From: Branchiostoma lanceolatum
Lineage: Eukaryota; Chordata; Leptocardii; Amphioxiformes; Branchiostomatidae
Length of the DNA: 64,000 nucleotides
Assembly (NCBI RefSeq): GCF_035083965.1
Contig: NC_089724.1
Location: 7,046,501 to 7,110,500 of the forward strand
Reading direction: 5' to 3'
In this document: piece by piece, positions 48,401-60,400 of the stretch
How the letters are laid out: each line of letters starts with the position of its first letter
How positions within the stretch are numbered: position 1 is the first letter of the stretch
The notes under the pieces: generated by a model
The model's database searches: none
Told to the model about the DNA's origin: nothing
What the model saw: only the letters and a program-made list of their open reading frames with translations
Position numbers and translations under genes: made by a program

Positions 48401-51400
48401 TAGCACGTGAAATTTCAACTGCTAAGAACAAGCACTACCATGACAACATCAAACACCTGAAATCTGCGGATCCGAGAAAATGGTACCAGAACATCAAACA
48501 GATGGCAAACTTGTGCAGTGATCCCACAGACATTGAAGTGCCAGGCGTAGATCAGACCTGCACCCAGACTGTGGCCAACGCTATCAACCGACACCTGGCG
48601 TCAGCATCCCAACAGCTCCCTCCGTTATCTCTTGCGGATCTACCATCCTTCCTTCCCGCTCCTGGTCCTCCCCCGAGAGTCTCCGTGTGGGAGATGTACC
48701 ACCGGCTCCGCAGAGTGAAACTGGGCAAGGCATCCGGGGTGGACGGTATCTCTGCGCGGTTGGTGCGAGAATTCGCGTTCGAACTGAGTACGCCAGTCAG
48801 TGACATCTTTAACTCATCTCTCCAAGAAGGGACTGTGCCCTCAGTGTGGAAGATGGCTGATGTTGTCCCCGTTCCGAAGGAGAAACCTCCACGTCTTGAA
48901 AAGCTGCGGCCGATATCCCTGACACCCATTTTCGCCAAGGTTTGTGAGGGATTTGTCACCGAATGGTGCTTAAGCGACATCCTCCCTACTATAGATCCCC
49001 GTCAGTATGGATCACTAAAGGGAAAATCCACCACGCACTATCTCACTAGCTTAATCCACCACTTGGCTAGTACAACAGACAAGCCTGGTTACTGCAACAC
49101 CCTTGTCCTGACTGACTTCACACGCGCCTTTGACCGCGTGCACCACTTGACTGCAGTCGCGAAACTCCTCGACCTAGGCGTTAGGCGCTCGATAATCCCC
49201 TGGGTGTGCGCCTTTCTGTCAAACAGACAACAGCGTGTAAAATACCAGCAAGTCTTGTCAGAGTGGGAGACACTTACTTGTGGAGTTCCGCAGGGAACAA
49301 AGTTGGGACCACTTGTGTTCCTTACACTCATCAATGATGCGTCTCCGGTGAGTGAAGATTCGGCCGAGGCTTGGAAGTACGTGGATGATATGTCCCTGTC
49401 GGAGGCGAGACCCGTTACGCATGATTCCACGCTACAAACTGACGTCGATAGCCTCGTACGTTGGACTGAGGACAACCACATGCAACTCAACCCTTCCAAG
49501 TGCATGGTAATGCTGATATGCTTCACGCGGAACCCCCCTCCCCCACCTGTATTGACTATTAAAACATCAACACTTCAAGTCGTACAGTTCGCTAAGATCC
49601 TGGGGGTGATCTTCCAAGCGAACCTGAAATGGGACGCCCACGTCAACATGATGGTAAACAAGGGGAGCCGCAGACTGTACTTGTTGCGGGTACTTAAGAG
49701 ACATGGCCTTGACACTACAGACTTAACACTAGTCTTCGTTGGCTTTATACGACCAACTCTGGAATATGCATGCCCTGTGTGGCACCCAGGTATTACTAAT
49801 GCCCAGTCTCGAGCGATTGAGAATGTACAAAGAAGAGCTTGTCGTATAATTCTCGGCCCCAACTTTGTTAGCTACAGCATGTCACTGAATCAATTGTCAC
49901 TACCATCTCTATGTAACAGACGACACGAACTATGTGCTAAGTTTGCTACTTCCTTGTTAAGCTCCACGACGTTCTCCAATTGGTTGCCTCCAAACCGTGT
50001 GAGTCTCCATGGCAAGAACCTTAGGTCTAAATACCAGTTAACGCAATTCAAATGTAGAACAGGTAGATATAGAAAAACTACTCTACCGTACCTGGTTGAC
50101 CTTCTCAATAACAAAGCACTTAGTAAGTAGATATTTTAAATTGAGTCTTGTTAATTAAGATATGTGATGTTTTAATGTAGGTATATCTGTTTGATTTTAA
50201 ACTGATTGTAAGACATACCTCAGTTCAGCTAATAGGCTGCCTTTGTATGTTTGTGTCATGAAATGACAAGAATAAACCATTCATATATAGTCACCCCCCC
50301 CCCTCCTCCTGTTCCATTTCTGTCTGCTCTGAATGCCGTTGCTTGTGGCAGAAAATTTTTAGTCTGTTGTCGGCCATTCAAGAAGGTTTCCACGAAACAG
50401 AAGTGAGACATCGACTGGTTGTGTTGATCTGTCAGCTCTCATATTTTTTAGATGTTCCGCGTAGGAGTATATTCAGGAACTTGACATGTAATACAAGTAT
50501 CACGGTCTTCTGTGTTAGGTTGTTGTGTAACCTTTGACACAGGCAGCTGTTTTAGGAGTTCCATTTCTTTAAGAACATATATTTTGGTTTACAGTATTGT
50601 AATTCACTAATTGTATACGATTGAAATCCCAATAGATACAATCCGTTCAAACTCAACATGACGTAAGGCAACATATAACTGACCTGAGAATAAACGACCC
50701 ATTTGCGCTCAAAGGGGACAACAGTTTTGTCCAGTGATCTACCTTAAATTTTAGGTACAGCCCCATGCTAAAGATTGAGGATACTGTTCTCGTCGTGCTT
50801 GGATCGTCCGCTTGCCGTAACTGCGAACTTATTGAACATTGCCGTTTGATGGGTACCGCATTTGGGTAAATCTTTCTTGTATTTGCTTTCACTGTCGAAT
50901 TTTACGAGGAAGGTGTGGACATCATGGCATGTGCTGTCAATGTCTACGAATGCGCCGTTAACAACTCCGTCTAATATGTTAACGTTGGCAGTGACCACGA
51001 CTCTTGCACCTACTGCTATTGACAATATCTCTCTAAAGCCTACTGTTTCACTTTTTTGGAGGGTGTTAGATTTGTGAGACCTGTTACTGTTTTTTCGTGT
51101 CTCCGTCTTAAATGTGAAACACCCTGGAGGGGAGTTCAGTCAGATCCTGATGGGTAGCATGGGTCTGTTTTAAAGATTATCCTGATTTTGAGGATTTTAT
51201 GTCACTATCTGCGCAAGAACCTTTTCTTACTCTCATCTACGAAGGACTGTGGTCCACATCCAGTGTGGTATACAACTGCATTTTACAAACCAGATGAAGA
51301 TTAGTATAATGCCTTCTGTAGTGCCTGCTGCTTGCACATTTCCTTATATTCATCGTTTTGACTTGTCCCGCACAGGACCAGACCTTTCCTGTGTTTGTTG

Positions 51401-54400
51401 ATATAAGCTCCGTTCCAGCCGGAGTGTAGTTTGGCCGGTGGTTTTTGAGGTCACCAGAGAGCATCAACCTAATTTGCACAGGCCTGCTGACAAGCAGGTG
51501 TTGCCCTTAGATATAGGTCGACAAAGGGTACTTAAAAAATGTAATTATAAACAAGCCTATTTCACCACTAAATTAGACCCTAATTACAATTTCATACGTC
51601 TTTATTTGTTAATCATTACCTCAATAACCTACCTGTCCAAAACAATGCAAATTCATCAAACTCTACCCGAGTTATTCGCCTCCAAAGGTAACATAAAAAA
51701 GGTCTACTGCAGTTCTAAGCAAGCCTCTAGGGGGTCTAAACTTACATCACTTACTCCCTGCCCCAAGAGCTGTACGCCACTTAAAAATCGTTACCATAGC
51801 ACTTGTATGAAATTTGACTACAGGCTTTCGGCGAATTCATAAACTTTCCTCATTTATTATGCAAATTGACCTTCCTCTTTGGCATCACTACCTATCCACG
51901 AAATATCATGCACAACCGCCAATAGCTCCTCGAGTTATGCTGGCGACATACAAACTCTCACACACACAAAGCCTGCTGCAGTTCTGTAGGAAAGCGCCAA
52001 ATAAATTATTTCTAAACTTGACCTCCGTTCCCACAATTTCTTCCAAACTACCAAAAATCATTGAGATCCATCAACGTTTCCGTCACTTTTTTTGCCTACA
52101 TACAAACACAGAAAAATTTAAAGTCCGCTGCAGTATTGTTGGAAAACGACAGGTGAACGATTTTTGAACTTGACCTTCCTTTGCACAACCACTACACACC
52201 TACCAAATATCATGAAGATCCATCAAAGGTTTCCCGAGTTATGCTCTTGACATACATACAGACCCACACAACAGCCGGCTCAACCGAAAACATAATCTAC
52301 TCCGAGTTCCTCGGCGAAGATAATAACAGTACATTCACACTAGACGTCTACAATTCCACAAATATACAGTTACACATTGTTAAAGTGGTCATTCCAATTG
52401 GCTTTTTTGGCACGGGTGTGCTCCCTAGTTACTTATATCAACATGGGAGATTTTCACTGGCTTTTTTTGCGCTAGGGTGTGCTCTCTAGTTACTTATATT
52501 TACAGGGGTCATTCCCACTGGCTTTTTCGGCTAGGGTGTGTTCCCTAGTTACTCATATCTACAGGGGTCATTCCCACTGGCTTTTTTCGGCTAGGATGTG
52601 CTCCTTAGGTGCTCCTGGATTTTCTGTGCTAGGGTTTCTTTACTAGGACTTTTGTGCAGGGATGTTTTTCCTGGGTTTCTGTGCAGGGTTTCCTTGTCTG
52701 TTTATTACATATTTTACAAATTGTATACTCAAACACATGTATATATGGAAGATATTGACATATGAAAGAACGTTAGTCGCTTTTTAAATACAATTGATAG
52801 TAACCTCATTAAATCTTTATCTTTATCTTTATATTTTATGCATGATTTAGGAATTGCACATTTTGCTAAGGTTACCACTTTGTTTACAAAATTGCTTACC
52901 TTTGACTATATTTATAGACTGGAAAAAATTACTTGTTAACCTTTTTATTCAACTCCCCTTCTCTGATGATATATTCTCTATTATCTATCGCAGCCCAAGA
53001 TCAGGTTCCTTCTACCATTACTAAATTCAGTAATAAGTTCTATCGCATTTACTATGAAATGTTTATCTCTGCTGGAGCTATTGTTGTGTCCGCTGCTATC
53101 AGATTCTTTCTTTATTCTTCACTACCCCATTATTTGGGACTAGGACCATAACAGTTACGTCTTTATATTTCCTTATCTTATTGACCATAATTTCTTTCAC
53201 TAATATAAACAGCAAACGTGATACTGGTAATTTCTGTCTTTTACCTCTTTAATATAATGAGCTCTGATACCCATCCAATCATTTTAGATATTGCAGCATG
53301 TATTCGTATATAGTATTTTTATCCATTCTATAAAAGCGGGGACAACGTTAGATTTGTGAAGGGTTTTGAACATCTCTATTTACAGAATCATTGTTTCTTT
53401 ACAAAATCTAATAATGATAAAGCTCCAGTCCTTTCTCATGTTAAGCCTAGAATACCATGCCATTTATAATTCTTATATTTTCTACAATAAATCTTTCTTT
53501 GATGTATAATGTTTGCAGTTGGTTTATAAGTTTGAAAACACCTTTTTAACTCTATTGGCTAGGCTAAAGTTATACTTCTGTAGTCACAATTTGTTCGTTT
53601 TACGCTCTATTTGTCATATGAACTTTGGTATGAGTTAGACATAAATTCCATGATATCTGCTGGTTGTAGTCGATGGTGGTTGGTCTGACTGGAGTCCATG
53701 GTTCGACTGCAGCGTCACGTGTGGAGTTGGCACCAGAACTCGGAACCGAGCCTGCACCAACCCTGCACCAGCTAACGGCGGAGCGGACTGTGTTGGACCA
53801 GATCAGGAGACACAGGAATGCGATACAGGAGTGCCCTGTCCAGGTAAGTCTAAGTTGTATTTTTGTATCTGTTGTATCTCCGATGTACTCTTCCCGTAAT
53901 TATACTTATCCGACCAAAGTTGTACTTTCTAGTTTTCATTAATCCCTTCGGTATGGGTTCCATAAATTCCATGATATCTGCCGGTTGTAGTTGATGGTGG
54001 TTGGTCTGACTGGAGTCCATGGTTCGACTGCAGCGTGACGTGTGGAGTTGGCACCAGAACTCGGAACCGAGCCTGCACCAACCCTGCACCAGCTAACGGC
54101 GGAGCGGACTGTGTTGGACCAGATCAGGAGACACAGGAATGCAACACGGGGATGTTCTGTGAAAGTACGTTTGGGTAATGTTGTTGTATTTGTACCACCT
54201 GGCTTTTTTCGGCTAGGATGTGCTCCTTAGGTGCTCCTGGATTTTCTGTGCTAGGGTTTCTTCACTAGGACTTTTGTGCAGGGATGTTTTCCTGGGTTTC
54301 TGTGCAGGGTTTCCTTGTCTGTTTATTACATATTTTACAAATTCTACACTCAAACACATGTATATATGGAACATATTGACATATGAAAGAACGTTAGTCG

Positions 54401-57400
54401 CTTTTTAAATACAATTGATAGTAACCTCATTAAATCTTTATCTTTATATTTTATGCATGATTTAGGAATTGCACATTTTGCTAAGGTTACCACTTTGTTT
54501 ACAAAATTGCTTACCTTTGACTACATTTATAGACTGGAAAAAATTACTTGTTAACCTTTTTATTTAACTCCCCTTCTCTGATAATATATTCTCTATTATC
54601 TATCGCAGCCCAAGATCAGATTCCTTCTACCATTACTAAATTCAGTAATAAGTTCTATCGCATTTACTATGAAATGTTTATCTCTGCTGGAGCTATTGTT
54701 GTGTCCGCAGCTATCAGATTCTTTCTTTATTCTTCACTACCCCATTATTTGGGACGAGGATCATAACAGTTACGTCTTTATATTTCCTTATCTTAGTGAC
54801 CATAATTTCTTTCACTAATATAAACAGCAAACGTGATACTGGTAATTTCTGTCTTTTACCTCTTTAATATAATGAGCTCTGATACCCATCCAATCATTTT
54901 AGATATTGCAGCATGTATTCGTATATAGTATTTTTATCCATTCTATAAAAGCGGGGACAACGTTAGATTTGTGAAGGGTTTTGAACATCTCTATTTACAG
55001 AATCATTGTTTCTTTACAAAATCTAATAATGATAAAGCTCCAGTCCTTTCTCATGTTAAGCCTAGAATACCATGCCATTTATAATTCTTATATTTTCTAC
55101 AATAAATCTTTCTTTGATGTATAATGTTTGCAGTTGGTTTATAAGTTTGAAAGCACCTTTTTAACTCTATTGGCTAGGCTAAAGTTATACTTCTGTAGTC
55201 ACAATTTGTTCGTTTTACGCTCTATTTGTCATATGAACTTTGGTATGAGTTAGACATAAATTCCATGATATCTGCCGGTTGTAGTCGATGGTGGTTGGTC
55301 TGACTGGAGTCCATGGTCCGACTGCAGCGTCACGTGTGGAGTTGGCACCAGAATTCGGAACCGAGCCTGCACCAACCCTGCACCAGCTAACGGCGGAGCG
55401 GACTGTGTTGGACCAGATCAGGAGACACAGGAATGCGATACAGGAGTGCCCTGTCCAGGTAAGTCTAAGTTGTATTGTTGTATCTGTTGTATCTCCGATG
55501 TACTCTTCCCGTAATCATACTTATCCGACCAAACTTTTACTTTCTAGTTGTCATTAATCCCTTTGGTATGAGTTCCATAAATTCCATGATTTCTGCTGGT
55601 TGTAGTTGATGGCGGTTGGTCTGACTGGGGTCTATGGTCCGACTGCAGCGTCACGTGTGGATTTGGCACCAGGGCTCGGGAGAGAACTTGCACCAACCCT
55701 GCGCCAGCTAACGATGGGGGGGACTGTGTTGGACCAGATCAGGAGACACAACAATGCAACACGGGGGTGTTCTGTGAAAGTACGTTTGGGTAATATTGTT
55801 GTATTTGTACCACCAGTGAATTCCCCTTTAAAGAAAACAATCTGCAACTTTATTGATATTATTACCTTCATCAATAAGATTATGTTTGGTCAGCGTTCGT
55901 GTGTGTGTCTGTCTGCCTGTCCGTCTGTCATCACTGTAGCTCGAGAATGCCTGGATGGATTGTCTTCATATTTGGTATGTGCGTAGGTCTTGAGACCAAG
56001 AAATAATTAGATTTTGGGCGCCACTGACTTTCTTTGGTACTGCAGCGAAACTTCCGGCTTTGATATCTGGTGTTCTGGACATGTTATGGTCATGATCTTT
56101 TATTGGCGGAGAACTCTTCTTATGGTGATTAAGCCGTGTAGGTTTGTGCCCTTTTGAAAGTTTTCTTCGAACTGCAGGGACCGATTTTTTTAAAGTTTGA
56201 AAGAGATTAGTCCAGAGGGCGTTGACGGATCGTCAAGATTTTTGCATTGTAGATAGCTTAAGTAACAATTTACATAATCATATGCTTGTGATAAAAATCA
56301 GGAATTACCTTGCATAATGAGGATGGTTAAAAATCTACCTTTCATGATCATAGAACTCTCAAACAAGTGACATTATTTAACTGACAGAAAGAGGAGTATC
56401 GAAAGATACCAATTCTGCGAATGAAGACCTTATTTGCATTATCAATGTGAAAGTTGGAAGTCAAGCAAATGTGGCTAGTATAAGACAATAATAATGCAAA
56501 TGAGAGCCTCATTTGCACCACTTATTAGGGAATGCTACAATAACCTTCTTTGCTTAGATAAGAATTCCATAGTTTGAACACCTAATGTTAATTGGGTATG
56601 TGTTTAGATTAGAACAAGTTTACAAAAACAGTTACTTTTGGAAAAAATTCCTTTGGAAATGTAAATACCTGCAATAGGAGCAAAATACCCTTCTTCGCGA
56701 CCATTAAAGTTCAATATTCCTGATTTGAGTGAAATTATCGAGTTTTGTCCTGGTATCCCTTTTTGGCAAGTAAACAATTCTTTGGAAACGGAAGATTTTG
56801 TTTGCATGCTTGCATGTTTGTTTCGCATTACTACGAAACCGCAACTAGTTCTGTACACTTGACCGGAGTGATAGGTTTGATCCTTTTACACCCCTGCTCT
56901 TTTCGATACATCTGATGGGTTCTCTAACGTGCTCGAGGTGTAGATCTCCTGAAACCTGGGGGAATCCGGCATGATGTCCCATTCGTGGCGACGTACCTAA
57001 GCTAAGTAGCCATTTTCACATGATTTAGAGTGAGGAAATAGGTGCAAAGAGCCTTTCCCAGGTGCACAGCATTGGGGCCTGCTAGTGATATGAACCCAGA
57101 ACCTTTGGATGCTAAGTCAAGGATCCTTACCATCGAACAATCCCATTTTGTAAGCGAAGAAAGCTACTTAAAAGATGTTTCGGAGCATTCGATTCAAAAT
57201 GCCGAATATAATTGAAAGCGTTTTTGACATATCGTTTTGTATGCCGTTTCAGACGTCGACGAATGTGTCTTTGATCCGTGTGAAAATGGCGGAACTTGTG
57301 AGGATGAAGTTATCGGCTACGCCTGTACTTGTGCTGCCGGCTATGAAGGATTTCATTGTGAAACAGGCAAGTTTTCCCATTATAACTGTCTTACCGTACA

Positions 57401-60400
57401 CCTCAAATTTCCCATGGCATTACATATGTAGCTAGCTTTTATAAAGTTTTTAACCGTGTTACTTTTGAGGTACAAAGTTCATTTGGAAATGGAGGCATCT
57501 ACAACAGGAGTTAAACATCTTCCTAGGAGTTAAACATCTCTCTTTGCGACCATTTGACTTTAATCGTACTAGATAATTTTATATTACTATCCATTTTCGA
57601 CGTTGTTATAAGGAAAACACAGCAAATTTCCGACTGTTTCTCTTTGGCAAGTAAAACTTTTTTTGGTAGCGGAAGATTGTGTAAGTGACGAAAGCTCCCA
57701 GCATACAGAAATCAAATCATTAGACTATACATATAGTTTGATTTTAAAATGCTAAACATCATTCACCTTTTGAAGCATACGCATTTGTCAGAACTTCTTG
57801 TATGTCGTTTCAGACACAGACGAATGTGCTAGCGCTGTTCATCCCTGTCTAAATGGCGGAATTTGCGTGGATGAGGTTAACGGCTACACCTGTACTTGTG
57901 CTCCCGGCTATGACGGGACTTGGTGTGAAAATGGCAAGTTTTCCCATTATTGCTGTCTTATTATACACCTGAAGTATTCTACGAAGGCCGTTAGGTAAAT
58001 GCATCTTTTCAAGAAAAGGACAAAATTCATTTGAAATGCAAGTGCCTACAACGGGAAGAACACACCTTCATTTGCGACCATTAGACTTTAATCATCCTTT
58101 ACTATTGATCTTCGACGGAGTTATGCAGAAAACGCGACAAAAAGATTATGATAATTTTGGTGTAGCAAAGCGAGATGTAATATGTTGTGAGATGTTTGCT
58201 TTAAGAAGAGAAAAATATTCAGTCCAACCTCATTCGTTAGATTACTTTGCACTGACTGGTCTAAGTCCATGATTTCACCAAAATGGGTTCACTCACCTTC
58301 ACAGATACTATCTTATCTAATACTTGACATTTTATTTCCCTGAATTTACATTTTTACCTGATGAGCAAAATTAATCTAGCTTTTGCAGTCTCATCTAAAA
58401 TGGCTTCATTGCAGATATCGACGACTGCGAGCCGAATTCGTGCGAAAACGGTGGAACGTGCATCGACCTGGTGAATGACTATGAATGCACCTGTCCAGAT
58501 GGTTGGGAAGGGAAGAGCTGTGGGACAGGTACATTTTCAGGAAGATGATGATTCGTTGTTTTCTGCTGCTACCGGTCTCCATCAGCGTCTCAAAGCTACC
58601 AAACATTTCCCTAATAGAATTCCATTGTGGTTAGCGAGAATCTTAAGTTTTGGGAGTTCCTTTGCTTTGTAGCTTTGATATTTCCTTATCACTTTAACTG
58701 AAAATCAAACTCCAGAACGCAACAATTTTGTGGACATCTCCTTTGGCGTTGGCAACTAAGTCTTTTTTTGGGGGTACCCGAAGATTCTACACCTGTACTT
58801 GTGCTCCCGGCTATGACCATGGTCAATACTGACCGACGGAGGCCAGTGAGGACCCGAAGATTTCGTAAGCTAGCCACGAAAGCTGCTGAATTGAAGTCGT
58901 CAGACGTTTTGGATGATTTGACTTTCAAATCTCATTAAAAGCGTTTTAAAGAGAACTTGTTGTATGTCGTTTCAGACAGAGACGAATGTCTCTCTAATCC
59001 GTGTGCAAATGGCGGAACTTGCGAGGATGAGGTTAACGGCTACACCTGTACTTGTGCTCCCGGCTATGACGGGACTTGGTGTGAAAATGGCAAGTTTTCC
59101 CATTATTGCTGTCTTATTATACACCTGAAGTATTCTAAGAAGGCCGTTAGGTAAATGCATCTTTTCAAGAAAAGGACAAAATTCATTTGAAATGCAAGTG
59201 CCTACAACGGGAAGAACACACCTTCATTTGCGACCATTAGACTTTAATCATCCTTTACTATTGATCTTCGACGGAGTTATGCAGAAAACGCGACAAAAAG
59301 ATTATGATGAATTTGGTGTAGCAAAGCGAGATGTAATATGTTGTGAGAATTTTGATTTAAGAAGAGAAAAATATTCAGTCCAACCTCATTCGTTAGATTA
59401 CTTTGCACTGACTGGTCTAAGTCCATGATTTCACCAAAATGGGTTCACTCACCTTCACAGATACTATCTTATCTAATACTTGACATTTTATTTCCCTGAA
59501 TTTACATTTTTACCTGATGAGCAAAATTAATCTAGCTTTTGCAGTCTCCTCTAAAATGGCTTCATTGCAGATATCGACGACTGCGAGCCGAATTCGTGCG
59601 AAAACGGTGGAACGTGCATCGACCTGGTGAATGACTATGAATGCGACTGCCCAGATGGTTGGGAAGGGAAGAGCTGTGGGACAGGTAACTTTTCAGGAAG
59701 ATGATGATTCGTTGTTTTCTGCTGCTACCGGTCTCCATCAGCGTCTCAAAACTACCAAACCTTTCCCTAATAGAATTCCATTGTGGTTAGCGAGAATCTT
59801 AAGTTTTGGGAGTTCCTTTGCTTTGTAGCTTTGATATTTCCTTATCACTTTAACTGAAAATCAAACGCAACAATTTTGTGGACATCTCCTTTGGCGTTGG
59901 CAACTAATTTTTTTTGGGGGGGGGTACCCGAAGATTTCGTAAGCTAGCCACGAAAGCTGCTGAATTGAAGTCGTCAGACGTTTTGGATGATTTTCAAATC
60001 TCATTAAACGCGTTTTTAACAGAACTTCTTGTACGTCGTTTCAGACACAGACGAATGTGCTTCTAATCCGTGTCTAAATGGCGGAACTTGCGAGGATGAC
60101 CTCAACGGCTACACTTGTACTTGTGCCCCCGGCTATGGGGACGGGACTCATTGTGCAACAGGAAAGTTTTCCAATTATGTCAATCTAATCGTAAACCTGA
60201 ATTTTCCAAGACATTACTTTGTTTTAAGCAAGTTTTCCACAAGTTAGTTTTGAATTACAAAGTTCCTTTTGGAAATTTAGAAATCTACAACAGAACAGAA
60301 GTTTTGCATCTTGACTTGTGACAATTTGACTCCAATCTTTATTTACTATCCATTTTCGACAATGCTTTTAAAAACACGCTGCAAGTTTTCGGCCATTTTT

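Larger units (their letters stand above)
46839..50289 (+). mobile_element. Non-LTR retrotransposon (CR1/L2-like LINE) with intact ORF2
   Basis: The unit comprises upstream monomers, one long ORF and a short 3' UTR ending about 50289 (GAATAAACCATTCATATATAG), followed by a C-run. No ORF1 is visible, so the copy may be 5' truncated or the family may lack it. It sits in sense orientation in an intron of the mosaic gene. Confidence 0.75.
43339..53669 (+). other. 10.3-kb intron of the mosaic gene filled with mobile elements
   Basis: Between TSP1 modules 1 and 2 lie a MITE, a copy of a dispersed repeat (44150-44640), the minisatellite-filled long-TIR element, the LINE with tRNA-like monomers, a helicase relic and inverted copies of the dispersed repeat (51840-52320). 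No host exon was found inside. Confidence 0.65.
52578..54199 (+). repeat. Segmental duplication copy 1 (TSP1 modules 2 and 3)
   Basis: From TGGCTTTTTTCGGCTAGG to GTATTTGTACCACC. The following 1615 bases repeat the same sequence with few differences. The unit carries two TSP1 exons and about 1.1 kb of intron. Confidence 0.9.
54200..55814 (+). repeat. Segmental duplication copy 2 (TSP1 modules 4 and 5)
   Basis: Direct tandem copy of 52578-54199. Intronic sequence is as well conserved as exons, which points to a recent event rather than selection. Confidence 0.9.
57800..58960 (+). repeat. EGF-pair duplicon, copy 1
   Basis: Carries EGF modules 3 and 4. Copied with high identity at 58961-60030 (modules 5 and 6). 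Offset 1162 bases for the first exon and 1156 for the second. Confidence 0.88.
58961..60030 (+). repeat. EGF-pair duplicon, copy 2
   Basis: Second copy of the module 3/4 unit. It lacks the EGF-fragment insertion of copy 1. A further module with the same upstream sequence (module 7) follows at 60045, indicating a third, partial round. Confidence 0.88.

Noticed and set aside
52933..54766. Pair of near-identical 72-codon frames (MLTFLFNSP)
   Set aside because: Identity is explained by the 1.6-kb duplication that also preserves surrounding intron sequence. No splice or start support.
58036..59428. Pair of near-identical 78-codon frames ([10 protein letters not shown])
   Set aside because: They lie in the introns of the EGF-pair duplicons and are conserved only because the duplication is recent.
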